From JAVVHH01 sp050954595 (GTDB lineage: Bacteria > Pseudomonadota > Alphaproteobacteria > Acetobacterales > Acetobacteraceae), in contig JBPBQE010000209.1 of NCBI GenBank assembly GCA_050954595.1, positions 1-45,328 on the forward strand: a DNA stretch of 45,328 bases. The letters run 5' to 3'. The position numbers and the translations under genes were made by a program. Numbering within the stretch: the first letter of the stretch is position 1; every line of letters starts with the position of its first letter. The notes beneath the pieces are model-generated. The model saw nothing but the letters and a program-made list of their open reading frames with translations, did no database searches and was not told where the DNA came from. Shown here in pieces: positions 32,830 through 41,642 of this stretch.

Positions 32830-35081
32830 CCCTGCGGCCCCTGTCCCGGCGGGAGATCCTGCTCGGCAGCGTCGCCGCCATCGCGTCGGGCCGGGGTGCG
32901 ACCGCAGGGCAGATGAGGGCGGACGCCGTCACCGTACCCCGTCGCGTCCTCGCGCTCTACGACGGCTCGGTCAGTCCGAATATCAGGATGGCGACGCCGC
33001 ACGCGTTTGCCGCAATGCCACTGGAATGGCTTGGTTTGACACTCGAGTATCACGACATCCGGGAGGAGCTGCCGCCGATCTGGTCGGACCCGTCTTACCG
33101 CGGCGTTCTGAGCTGGTTCTCGGAGCCGAACCTTTCCGATTTCGCCACTTACGTGACTTGGATCGGCCGAGTTGCCGCCTCTGGCCGCCATGTCGTCCAG
33201 ATCGGCGACGCAACCGCGAAGCCTGGAACGCCGTCAGCCAAGCAAGCGGACCAACTACGGAACAAGCTCTACGCCGCCCTCGGCCTGCGCCCCCTGGGCC
33301 AGTGGAGCGACGTAACGCTCGGCGATAGCGTGTCCCATCGCGAGATCGCCAGCACCGAATTCGAGTGCCGTTTCGATGCCGGCTTCCCGTCGCACGAGCT
33401 GTTTGTGCCGACCCGGCCGGACTGCGCTTCGTGGCTGGTGATCAAGCGGGCGGACCAAAACCAATCCCTGTCGCACCTGGTCGTCGTCTCTCCGGCAGGC
33501 GGCTTTATCGCGCCGGGTTACGCCACGAAAGCCGATCCACAGACCGGGATCGAGCAATGGTTTGTTGATCCGTTCGCGTTCTTCGCCGCTGCATTCGGAA
33601 CCGACGATCTCCCGGCCGCCGACACGACGACGCTATGCGGCAGCCGGATCTACTACAGCCACATTGACGGTGATGGCTGGCGCTCGGTCAGCCAGGTGCG
33701 GTCGCCGGGTCGAGCCGCGCCGACGAACGCGGAAGTAATCTTGACCTCCGTGATCGCCCCGAACCCAGATCTTCCAGTCACGGTCGCGCCGATCGCCGCC
33801 GAGATGGACCCCGAGTTCGCAGGCGACCTGCGGGCGATCTCCGCCGCTCGCGGATTGTTCCGCCTCGCCCATGTCGAGGCCGCGACGCACACCTACACAC
33901 ACCCGTTCCGTTGGGCCTTTTTCAAGAACTACGACCCGGCGGCCGAAGCGCCATTCCAGGACGCCTACCGCAGCGCGGTCAGCGGTCGCCCCGTGGTGGT
34001 CGATGCCTCCGATCCGTCCATTCCCGGCGCACCCGGTTGCTGCGGCCGAGGTGCCCGCAGCGGCCCGACGCCGCCCCGCGCCTTCGGCGGGCGCCCGTTC
34101 GACCTGGAGCAAGAGGTTGGTGGTGCTGTTAAGCTGATCGAAGCCATCGGAGCTGCGTCCAACAAGCGTATTCGCCTGCTGCAATGGCCCGGCGATTGCC
34201 TCCCGTTTCCCGCTGCCCTGCGCGCCGTGGCAGACGCCGGGCTCCTCAACATCAACGGCGGCGACACGCGGTGCGACCGCGAGTTTCCAAGCGTGAGTGC
34301 GGTAGCTGCGCTCGGCTTCCGGCGAAACGGGCTCACACAGATCTACGCGTCGAATAGCAGCGAAGAGCTTTATACTGATTTATGGACCGATCGTTATTTC
34401 GGATTCCGAGATCTTCCTGAGACATGGGACCGAACCGAGGCACCGCGGCGCTTGAAGCCGTTCAACCTTTATTATCACATGTACTCCGGTGAGCGCCGGG
34501 CTAGTCTGGACGCCTTGCTAAGCAACATTGCCGCCCTGCGGACGCGAGGAAATTACATCGCCGTGTCGGCCAGCGACTACGCTGCTGCTGCAAACGGTTT
34601 CTTCTCAGCCAGCTTCATGCCCGATGGACCCGCTGCATGGCGGATCCGAGACCGTGGCGGCCTGCAGACGATCCGGTTCACCAATGCCAATCAGCGCTCG
34701 CTCGATCCGGCCGCGTGCGTCGGCGTTCTCGGCGAACGCACGGTCAATGGTCATCTCTATATCGCGCTCGATCCAGCCGTGGCCGAACCTCGAGTAGCGC
34801 TTGCAGTAAGAAGTTCCAGCGTAGTGAACAGGCCCCTTTTGTCACATTCATCTTGGACCGTCAGTCATCTCACCTTCCAGGATAGCCGCTTCTCCTTCAA
34901 GGCTCAGGGGCATGGCCCAGGAGAGATAGTCTGGCGTGTCATTCCTGGTCGGCAATGGACTGTTCGCCTGGCCAGCGATGCCAGTGTGGTCCTCAGTGAC
35001 GCAGATGGGATGTTGCGCCTTAACTTGCCTCAAGTTGCGACGTCGCCGACCGACGTCTTGGTAGAGTTGATGGTGACGTAA
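32826..35081 (+). CDS. pelA: PelA-type deacetylase half with Tat-like signal
   Basis: A 751-residue exported protein matching PelA after its hydrolase domain. Residues 36-265 are the poorly defined middle domain (VLALYDGS, GVLSWFSEPN). The deacetylase domain follows, with metal/catalytic candidates D281/D283 in YYSHIDGDGW and H355-x-x-x-H359 in THTYTHPF, matching the Asp and HxxxH of PelA polysaccharide deacetylases. The last ~150 residues look like a beta-sandwich. The N-terminus PLSRREILLGSVAAI has a Tat-like SRRxxL motif. It should deacetylate Pel in the periplasm, giving the cationic polymer. The 3' third is visibly richer in A/T (31 of 60 G+C at 34381-34440). Its stop shares one base with the next ATG (TAATG). 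Confidence 0.87.
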   Translation: MTLRPLSRREILLGSVAAIASGRGATAGQMRADAVTVPRRVLALYDGSVSPNIRMATPHAFAAMPLEWLGLTLEYHDIREELPPIWSDPSYRGVLSWFSEPNLSDFATYVTWIGRVAASGRHVVQIGDATAKPGTPSAKQADQLRNKLYAALGLRPLGQWSDVTLGDSVSHREIASTEFECRFDAGFPSHELFVPTRPDCASWLVIKRADQNQSLSHLVVVSPAGGFIAPGYATKADPQTGIEQWFVDPFAFFAAAFGTDDLPAADTTTLCGSRIYYSHIDGDGWRSVSQVRSPGRAAPTNAEVILTSVIAPNPDLPVTVAPIAAEMDPEFAGDLRAISAARGLFRLAHVEAATHTYTHPFRWAFFKNYDPAAEAPFQDAYRSAVSGRPVVVDASDPSIPGAPGCCGRGARSGPTPPRAFGGRPFDLEQEVGGAVKLIEAIGAASNKRIRLLQWPGDCLPFPAALRAVADAGLLNINGGDTRCDREFPSVSAVAALGFRRNGLTQIYASNSSEELYTDLWTDRYFGFRDLPETWDRTEAPRRLKPFNLYYHMYSGERRASLDALLSNIAALRTRGNYIAVSASDYAAAANGFFSASFMPDGPAAWRIRDRGGLQTIRFTNANQRSLDPAACVGVLGERTVNGHLYIALDPAVAEPRVALAVRSSSVVNRPLLSHSSWTVSHLTFQDSRFSFKAQGHGPGEIVWRVIPGRQWTVRLASDASVVLSDADGMLRLNLPQVATSPTDVLVELMVT

Positions 35082-38000
35082 TGTCGTCAACGATCTCCGG
35101 TTCGGCGGCGACATACTTGGTTCGACCGCTTCGCTATCGATCTCTGCAAACGTTGCTGGCACTGACCGTGTTCGGAAGTCTCCTGTGTTCCTACTGGCTG
35201 TTGCCGAGCCGATTGGAGCGGGTTTCGGCGGCATTGGAACGCGGCGATCAGCCGGTCATCGAGCATGAGTTGACCCAGGCGGCCGAGCACCCGACCGACC
35301 CTGGCGAGACTCGCGCATTAGCCGACGTCGCATTGACGCTTGGCGAACCGGACGTTGCGGCAGCAATCTTGGAGCAGTCGCTCGCGCAGCAGCCGAATAA
35401 CCTGACCGCGATGCGCCGACTGCTCGAAATCCAACGCCAGCGTCATCGTATGGGCGATGTCGCTGCTCTAGACGAGCGCATCTATGCGCGCAGCGGTGAT
35501 CCGGACGCGCTGCGCGAGGCCGCCGACATCTACGCCAGTCAGCACCGGACCACCGATCGGATCGATGCCTTGCGGCGCCTCAACGCCATCGGCCACGCAT
35601 CTGCGGCGGACATCGGGGAACTGGCTCATCGGTTGTCCGACGCAGGCAAGGGACGCGAGGCTGCGGGATTGGTGATGGGCTGGCTCACCGATCGGACCAA
35701 ACTACTGCCTTCTGAGATCATCGCTTTGGCCGCAGGGCTCACAGCAGATGCTGACGACGCGGAAGCCGTGGCCGCCCGCTTGGGAGCGCTGATCGACCGC
35801 GCGGGAGAGACAGGTCCGCTCTATGTGTTGACTCAGACTTATGCCGAGCGCGGCCATCCCAACCTGTCATTAGTTGCGGGTCTGGCGCTGGGCGACGCGA
35901 TGCAGGCCAAACCTGAGGTCGCCCTGCTCTTGGCTCAATTGGAGACGTCGCAGGGCCGGTTCGGGGCGGCACGACGCCGTCTCGACGCAGTTTACGCTGC
36001 CGGCCAGATACCGCCTGCCGGGTTGGCGATGCTCGCAGATTTGAGCTTACAAACTGGAGACATCGCTCGGGCGGCGAGCCTGACTGCCGGGATCCCAGCC
36101 GACGAACTGCCCGAAGGCTTCCCGCATCGTCTTGTCGACGCCGCCTTCGCGGCGCGCCGGATGGATGCGTTGTCCCGCTTGCCCTTCGCTCCCCTGGCCG
36201 CCGGGTCGCCCGGTAGCGCGGCGGTTGTCGCACTCGCGCAAGGTGACCGCCTGCAAGCTCGGGCATTAGTCTTGCGGGCACTGGGTGAATTTGCCGATCT
36301 GGAAGATCTGGGTCCGGCATTCGGCAGCGCCGTCAGGACATTGGGGTTGGAGCACGCGACCATTGCTCGCCTGCTGAGTGCCGCCAAGGCGGGTACACTC
36401 GGTGATCAGGAGCTTTCCTTACTCATCGATATCTCGGCAACCTCTCGCGCGGAGATGCCGGCTGTGATGCAGGCACTCCGAGCGCAGCGAGATCTGACGC
36501 CGAGGGCCGGTGTGGTCTGGGCAGGTGTCGCGGCCCGGGTCGGCAGCATTCCCGACGTGATCGCATGGTTGCAAGGACATGCCGGACAGGTGCCGACGGA
36601 CGCTTTGCTGGCGATACTGCTGGCCGCGAACGAACGTGCGAGTGGTGAACTGGCGAACGCTGCGGCGGCGTTGCTGGTGGGTCGATCGGGCCTGCCCGAT
36701 GGTTGGACACCTGCCGAAATAGCGTGGAGCGCACAAGCGACCAAGCCGATGACGATGGCTCGCTTGCGAGAGGGATTGGCGCTGCTTGGTTCGCCAACGG
36801 TGAATACGGTGGCCAGGAACCGGATCGTAGTGAACCTGGTCGGGGCGCGTGATTTCACGCGCGTGGCGAAGGCTTTGATCCATACGCCCGACATCGATGG
36901 CAGCATCGATTGGCTGGTCAGCGCGGCAAGCCAGGCGCAATCGCCGGACCGCCTGATGGCCCAACTCGGTTTGTTGGCGAACATCGCGCCACATCGGTCG
37001 CTGCCGCTGCTGGCACAGGCTTGGACCACAGACCCTCGACATTTGTTGTCGCTCTACATCGCGGCGCTGATTCGAGATCATCAAGCCGATGCAGCGCAAA
37101 GCGTGGCGATGTCTGGCCTGAGAGGCCTTTCTGTCAAACAGCAGGATGCGATCCTGTATGACGCGCTGGCCGGCCTGCAGCAGGACGAAGCGTTGCCGCT
37201 TTTGCGCCTCAGTGCGCGGCTTGGACGCGAGGACTGGATCATCGCTTACCAGGAGGCCTTGGCACACGCTGGTTTGCTTGACGAATTGCGCAGTGATTTG
37301 CGGGCACAGGCGGCAGCTCCGGCGTTGAACTCAACCCGAAAGCTGGCAATTGCCTCGCGCCTAGTCGAGTTAAACGACCGGGCCGGCGCGATCGCGATCT
37401 TGGAAAAACTCGCGTCAGGTCTGCGGCCGAACGACCCGGTGGTGGAGCAACTCGTCTATCTCTGGGGACCTCGCGCGGATCCGGATGCCATCCGATGGAC
37501 GCACGACCAGGCTACTGCGGCAACGCTGTCGGAGCTGCCGAAATGGCTGGAACACATCGCCTATCTCGGCGCTCCACGGGCCGTGATCGAGATCGTGGAG
37601 GCCCGCCCCATGATCCTCGGAACGAGCGCGGCGGCCATCCGTACCTATGGGGCTGCCTTGATCGCAGCGGACGTGAAGAGCAAACCCAACCTGACGGCTG
37701 CCATCGCAACCAACCCGGCGCCCGACGTAGCGGATGCCCTGGCGCAACTCGCTCTCGACAGTGGTCAGGCTCACCCGGCCTGGCAGGCGTCGCGACTGGC
37801 TGTTTCGCGCGCACCGAACGATGGGGCTACTCTGTTGCTGGCAGCGCAAGCATCCGCCTCGGTCCGCCGCTCAGCCGAAGCAGCGGCCCTTTACACCAAA
37901 TTGCTGGCACTCGGACCACAGGACCCGGCCGTGATGATCGATGCCGGCGATGCGATGCTCGCGGCGAAGCAGAGCGAGACGGGGCGTCGCGTTCTGACCG

Positions 38001-38194
38001 CTGCGTTGCTGCGCCTTCCGGCAACTCCGACCACGTTGGGCGCTGCGCGCCAACGGGCTAGAGCCTTGACGCTGCTCAAGCGATCGAACGAAGCGACCGC
38101 CTTGCTGACACAGTGGCTTCAGCGTTTTCCGAACGATGCCGGCCTTCAGGCGGACCTTCTACAAGCTAAGCTGGACGGAACCCTGTCGGAGTAA
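35081..38194 (+). CDS. Large membrane-anchored TPR protein, probable detached PelB scaffold
   Basis: A 1037-residue protein with one N-terminal membrane segment (about residues 25-43, LLALTVFGSLLCSYWLLP), then almost entirely helical repeats of about 34 residues. Clear TPR-like units include ETRALADVALTLGEPDVAAA and ALYTKLLALGPQDPAVMIDA near the C-terminus. No barrel is present. In P. aeruginosa a ~700-residue periplasmic TPR region of PelB binds PelA and guides Pel to the pore. By length, topology and position this gene is the best candidate for that part, split from the barrel at 24986-26590. Codon usage and composition are more A/T-rich than in most of the window. It starts inside the stop of the deacetylase gene and ends the operon. 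Confidence 0.78.
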   Translation: MSSTISGSAATYLVRPLRYRSLQTLLALTVFGSLLCSYWLLPSRLERVSAALERGDQPVIEHELTQAAEHPTDPGETRALADVALTLGEPDVAAAILEQSLAQQPNNLTAMRRLLEIQRQRHRMGDVAALDERIYARSGDPDALREAADIYASQHRTTDRIDALRRLNAIGHASAADIGELAHRLSDAGKGREAAGLVMGWLTDRTKLLPSEIIALAAGLTADADDAEAVAARLGALIDRAGETGPLYVLTQTYAERGHPNLSLVAGLALGDAMQAKPEVALLLAQLETSQGRFGAARRRLDAVYAAGQIPPAGLAMLADLSLQTGDIARAASLTAGIPADELPEGFPHRLVDAAFAARRMDALSRLPFAPLAAGSPGSAAVVALAQGDRLQARALVLRALGEFADLEDLGPAFGSAVRTLGLEHATIARLLSAAKAGTLGDQELSLLIDISATSRAEMPAVMQALRAQRDLTPRAGVVWAGVAARVGSIPDVIAWLQGHAGQVPTDALLAILLAANERASGELANAAAALLVGRSGLPDGWTPAEIAWSAQATKPMTMARLREGLALLGSPTVNTVARNRIVVNLVGARDFTRVAKALIHTPDIDGSIDWLVSAASQAQSPDRLMAQLGLLANIAPHRSLPLLAQAWTTDPRHLLSLYIAALIRDHQADAAQSVAMSGLRGLSVKQQDAILYDALAGLQQDEALPLLRLSARLGREDWIIAYQEALAHAGLLDELRSDLRAQAAAPALNSTRKLAIASRLVELNDRAGAIAILEKLASGLRPNDPVVEQLVYLWGPRADPDAIRWTHDQATAATLSELPKWLEHIAYLGAPRAVIEIVEARPMILGTSAAAIRTYGAALIAADVKSKPNLTAAIATNPAPDVADALAQLALDSGQAHPAWQASRLAVSRAPNDGATLLLAAQASASVRRSAEAAALYTKLLALGPQDPAVMIDAGDAMLAAKQSETGRRVLTAALLRLPATPTTLGAARQRARALTLLKRSNEATALLTQWLQRFPNDAGLQADLLQAKLDGTLSE

Positions 38195-38331
38195 TGAACC
38201 CAGGGCGAGCACGGGTGATGATAGTTGCTGGCTTACTCGAGTTCTCGAGCAGTGATGCTTCAACCGGTGTTCCGGGTCATCAACGGCGCTGGTAGGCTGC
38301 GAACCGTTCAGAAATCATGCACCTGAGGCAG

Positions 38332-38736
38332 TCAGGAGTGGAATTCGGCCGGGATCGGTAGATTACCCGCAGGATTCGTGTCGTGGCGCGAGAGGCTGAG
38401 GAGTGTGCCGTCCTCGACGAATGGCTGTAGATCGGCCTCGATCGCGTCTGCCGTCGCACGCTCATAGACTTCGGCGTCATGAACCCGCACGGCGATTGAG
38501 AGGCGGTGTTTCGCGCGCTTGGCCGGGTCGGCCAGGGTCGCCGCGGTCCAGCGCCCGAGTGGCGACTCCGCTTGCGCCGGGTCTGCCAGAAACGCCTCAA
38601 ACGCATCAAGTTGCGTGACCAGGCGCGCGTCATGCCGGCGCAATACCCCATGGAGCGGATGGGCGGGATCGTCGAGCAAGGCGCGCCCGGCATCGTCGAC
38701 GTGAAGGCGTAGTTGATGCTGCCAGTCCGCGCTCAT
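38332..38736 (-). CDS. Conserved-looking small cytosolic protein downstream of dadA, function unknown
   Basis: A 134-residue soluble, charged protein without signal peptide or recognised domain. It starts MSADWQHQLRLHVDDAGRAL and has mixed helix/strand character with a His/Asp-rich N-terminal half (HPLHGVLRRHDARLV). A GGAGGAGA ribosome-binding site precedes ATG 38736, which supports this start over longer versions. It begins 19 bases after the dadA stop on the same strand, so it is probably co-transcribed with dadA and linked to D-amino acid use, but no function can be read. Its 3' side converges with the Pel operon across a 137-base gap with no clear terminator. Confidence 0.65.
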   Translation of the reverse strand: MSADWQHQLRLHVDDAGRALLDDPAHPLHGVLRRHDARLVTQLDAFEAFLADPAQAESPLGRWTAATLADPAKRAKHRLSIAVRVHDAEVYERATADAIEADLQPFVEDGTLLSLSRHDTNPAGNLPIPAEFHS

Positions 38737-38755
38737 CGGCTCGATCTCCTCCACG

Positions 38756-40033
38756 TCAGGCAGCCTGGTTCTTGCGCCCGGTCGCCAGAGCCGCGACCGC
38801 GTCGGCCGTCGCGGCCGACAGCGTCCAGCCCAGATGTCCATGACCGGTGTTATAGAACACGCGCGGATTCCGCCCTTGCATGACCCGCGGCATCATATCC
38901 GGCATCATCGGCCGCAGCCCGGCCCACGGAACTGCCTGCCGCGTGCTCATTCCGGGAAAATGTGCCCGGCACCAGCGCACCAGCGGATCGACTCGTTCGG
39001 CGCGGATGTCGCGATTAACGCCGTTGAACTCGGCGGTGCCGGCGACGCGGAACCGGGTCGGGCCGAGCCGGCTGGTCACGATCTTGGCTTTGTCGTCGAG
39101 CAAACTGACCCATGGCGCCGCCGCCTGGTCCGCCGCCTCCGGCAAGCTCACGGTGATGGAGTAGCCCTTGACCGGGTAGACGTTCACCCGGTCGCCCAGG
39201 CTGCGGCCGAGATCGCGGGACAGCACCCCGCTGCAGACCACCACCTTGTCGAACCGGCTCACCTCCTCAGGCGGCACGGTCTGGTCGGACCGCGGCTCGG
39301 TAGACCGATGGCGGATCTCCACGCGGTCGTCCGCAGCGTTGACCCCGAGCACCAGCGTCGACAAGTTCATGGTCACGCCCAGCCGCGCGCAGGCGGCGGC
39401 AAGCCCGTTGGTGAATTTATGGATGTCGCCGGTGAAGTCCGACGGCGTATACCAGCCGCCATACAGGTCGCCCTGCAGCGCCGGCTCGATCTGCTTCATC
39501 TCGGCAACGGTGACGGCGCGACGTTCGAGCCCGCCTTTGGCCAGAAGCGCGGTGGTGCGCCGGGCGTCCTCAAAATCAGCCTTGGTCGCGTAAAAATGCA
39601 GAATGCCGCGCTCCTCGCAATCGAAGTCGATTCCGGCTTCGTCGGCCATGCGTTGCAGATGCGCGCGGGCCTCGATCGCCAGCCGCACGGTGGTGATCGT
39701 ATTCTCCTCATGCTGCGGAATGGCGCCGATGAACTCGGCCATCCATGACAGCTTGTGCCAGGACGGCTTGGGGTTCACCAACAAGGGCGCCCCGCTACTG
39801 AACATCCATTTGAGGCCTTTGAACACCGTCGCCCAACTGTTCCAGACCTCGGCATTGGAGGCGGAAAGCTGCCCGCCATTGGCGAACGACGTTTCCATGG
39901 CCGCATACGGATGCTTGTCGAACAAGGTCACCCGGCAGCCGCGCCGCACCAGATTGTAGGCCGTAGTCACCCCGGTGATGCCGGCGCCGATGACGGCGAT
40001 GCTGGGCTCCGACGAATCGGTCGTGCTGGACAT
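38756..40033 (-). CDS. dadA: D-amino acid dehydrogenase (DadA family)
   Basis: A 425-residue FAD-dependent dehydrogenase of the DAO family. The N-terminal Rossmann motif reads IAVIGAGITGVTTAYNLVRRG, with an acidic residue ending the second strand (LFDKH). DadA-specific segments include ETSFANGGQLSASNAEVW and, near the C-terminus, PWAGLRPMMPD and GHGHLGWTLS. The enzyme oxidises D-amino acids (D-alanine among them) to 2-keto acids and ammonia, passing electrons to the respiratory chain at the inner membrane. Length is normal (about 420-435). No alanine racemase is adjacent, unlike the classic dadAX pair; a 134-residue unknown protein takes that place. Confidence 0.93.
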   Translation of the reverse strand: MSSTTDSSEPSIAVIGAGITGVTTAYNLVRRGCRVTLFDKHPYAAMETSFANGGQLSASNAEVWNSWATVFKGLKWMFSSGAPLLVNPKPSWHKLSWMAEFIGAIPQHEENTITTVRLAIEARAHLQRMADEAGIDFDCEERGILHFYATKADFEDARRTTALLAKGGLERRAVTVAEMKQIEPALQGDLYGGWYTPSDFTGDIHKFTNGLAAACARLGVTMNLSTLVLGVNAADDRVEIRHRSTEPRSDQTVPPEEVSRFDKVVVCSGVLSRDLGRSLGDRVNVYPVKGYSITVSLPEAADQAAAPWVSLLDDKAKIVTSRLGPTRFRVAGTAEFNGVNRDIRAERVDPLVRWCRAHFPGMSTRQAVPWAGLRPMMPDMMPRVMQGRNPRVFYNTGHGHLGWTLSAATADAVAALATGRKNQAA

Positions 40034-40209
40034 GGTCTATCGATGCTCCGCGATGGCTGGAAGAGGGCGCCGCGCCGATGCGTGGGGCGGCGTCGGTCGC
40101 CGTCTCGGCAGCAGGGGATGGGCGGCGTCGCGAATCATGAACGGTTCCAAACTGAAGGGCGGAGGGTGCCATGCCGATCGCGCCAGCGGCAAGCGCGCCG
40201 GGCCCGCCT

Positions 40210-40215
40210 TATAGA
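40210..40215 (+). promoter_or_regulatory. Possible -10 element for the aldo/keto reductase gene
   Basis: TATAGA lies 37 bases before ATG 40252 in the 218-base divergent gap (40034-40251) between dadA and the aldo/keto reductase gene. It stands out in otherwise GC-rich sequence and would place transcription start at about 40222. No good -35 hexamer is found 16-18 bases upstream, so the call is tentative. Nothing else in the gap is recognised, and no dadA promoter could be assigned. Confidence 0.3.
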
Positions 40216-40251
40216 CTGGACGCGCCGCGGCGAGGCAACGATGGTGGTGCA

Positions 40252-41190
40252 ATGGAACATCGTAATCTCGGCCGCTCCGGCCTGCGCGTCTCCGCCGTTG
40301 GCCTCGGCTGCAACAATTTCGGTGGTCGCATCGACCTCGAGGCGACCCGGGCGGTGATCCATAAGGCGCTCGACGTCGGCGTCACGCTGTTCGACACCGC
40401 CGACGTTTATGGCGAGCGGGGCGGGTCGGAAACCTCCATGGGCGAGGTGCTGGGCGATGCCCGCAAGCGGATCGTGCTGGCGACCAAGTTCGGTATGCCG
40501 ATGGATGATAGCGGCGAGAGCCAGGGCGGGTCGCGCCGCTACGTGCTGGCCGCCGTCGAGGCCAGCTTGCGTCGGCTCAAGACCGATTGGATCGATCTCT
40601 ACCAGCTGCATCGCCCGGACCCGCGCACACCGATCGAGGAAACCCTGCGCGCGCTCGAGGACCTCTCGCGCGCCGGCAAGATCCGCTACTACGGCTGTTC
40701 CAACCTCCCGGCCTGGCAAGTGGTCGAGGCGCACTGGGTCGCCAAGACGCTCAACCTGTCCGGCTTCGTCTCCTGCCAAGACGAATATTCGCTGCTGGTG
40801 CGGCAGGCCGAGCCGGAACTGATGCCGGCGATGCGCGCCTATGGGCTTGGCTTGCTGCCGTATTTCCCCCTCGCCAGCGGCCTGCTCACCGGCAAATACC
40901 GCCGCAACATGCCGATGCCGGAGCAGGCGCGGTTGACCAAGACCCAACGCCTGGCCGATCGCTACCTGACCGACGAGAATTGGGCCAAGGCGGAGAAGGT
41001 GATCGACCTGGCCGAAGCGCGCGGCTCCGCGCCGTTGGCCGTCGCTATCGGCTGGCTCCTGGCCCGCGACCCGGTCGCCAGCGTCATCGCCGGCGCGACG
41101 ACGCCGCAGCAGATCGAGCAGAACGCCAACGCTGCCGCCTGCACGCTCACTGCCGACGACCTGGCCGAGCTGGACCGGGTCACCACCTAG
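40252..41190 (+). CDS. Aldo/keto reductase
   Basis: A 312-residue cytosolic NADPH-dependent oxidoreductase with a TIM-barrel. It begins with the usual MEHRNLGRSGLRVSAVGLGC. The catalytic tetrad is present: Asp and Tyr in FDTADVYGERGG, Lys in IVLATKFG and His in DLYQLHRPD. The C-terminal cofactor-binding loop VIAGATTPQQIEQNANA is typical. The substrate is unknown; many relatives reduce aldehydes or related carbonyls. ATG 40252 is chosen because family homology begins exactly there; an upstream in-frame ATG at 40171 would add 27 unrelated residues. The DUF4864 gene follows after 20 bases and is probably in the same transcript. Confidence 0.92.
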   Translation: MEHRNLGRSGLRVSAVGLGCNNFGGRIDLEATRAVIHKALDVGVTLFDTADVYGERGGSETSMGEVLGDARKRIVLATKFGMPMDDSGESQGGSRRYVLAAVEASLRRLKTDWIDLYQLHRPDPRTPIEETLRALEDLSRAGKIRYYGCSNLPAWQVVEAHWVAKTLNLSGFVSCQDEYSLLVRQAEPELMPAMRAYGLGLLPYFPLASGLLTGKYRRNMPMPEQARLTKTQRLADRYLTDENWAKAEKVIDLAEARGSAPLAVAIGWLLARDPVASVIAGATTPQQIEQNANAAACTLTADDLAELDRVTT

Positions 41191-41210
41191 AGCTCCGGAG
41201 AAAGAAGCGG

Positions 41211-41642
41211 ATGCGCATCGCAGCCCTTTGCCTGGTCACCGCCATGCTCCTTGGCAGCCCGGCCTTCGCCGACGATGTCGCACCAGTCTCGCCCGCCGAT
41301 CATCAAGCAATCGAGCGCGTCATCACGTCGCAACTCGACGCCTTCACCCGCGACGCTGCCGACGCCGCGTTCGGCTTTGCGTCGCCGAACATCCAGTCGA
41401 TGTTCGGCGACGCGCCGCATTTCATGGCAATGGTTCAGCAGGCCTATCCGCCGGTCTATCGACCACGCTCGTTCACGTTCGAGCAACTGGTGACGGTCGC
41501 TGACCGGATCGTCCAACACGTCCTGATCATCGGGCCCGACGGCGCACCGGCGCTGGCGCTATACACCATGGAGCGCGAGCCGGACGGCACATGGCGGATC
41601 GATGGATGCACGCTGACCCGGCCGCCGGGGCTGACGACCTAG
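41211..41642 (+). CDS. DUF4864 family exported protein
   Basis: A 143-residue protein with a signal peptide (residues 1-20, ending SPAFA). The mature domain matches DUF4864: AIERVITSQLDAFTRDAADAAF, then FASPNIQSMFG, and YPPVYRPRSFTFEQL near the middle, ending in a WRIDGCTL strand. The fold resembles the cystatin/SnoaL-like cone; function is unknown. A GGAGAAAG ribosome-binding site lies 8-15 bases before the ATG. It converges with the M16 protease gene, with stop codons overlapping by 4 bases. Confidence 0.88.
   Translation: MRIAALCLVTAMLLGSPAFADDVAPVSPADHQAIERVITSQLDAFTRDAADAAFGFASPNIQSMFGDAPHFMAMVQQAYPPVYRPRSFTFEQLVTVADRIVQHVLIIGPDGAPALALYTMEREPDGTWRIDGCTLTRPPGLTT

Noticed and set aside
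38236..38249. CTCGAGTTCTCGAG after the Pel operon as a terminator.
   Set aside because: The stem is only 5 bp with a 4-base loop and no T run follows, so it is not a credible intrinsic terminator.
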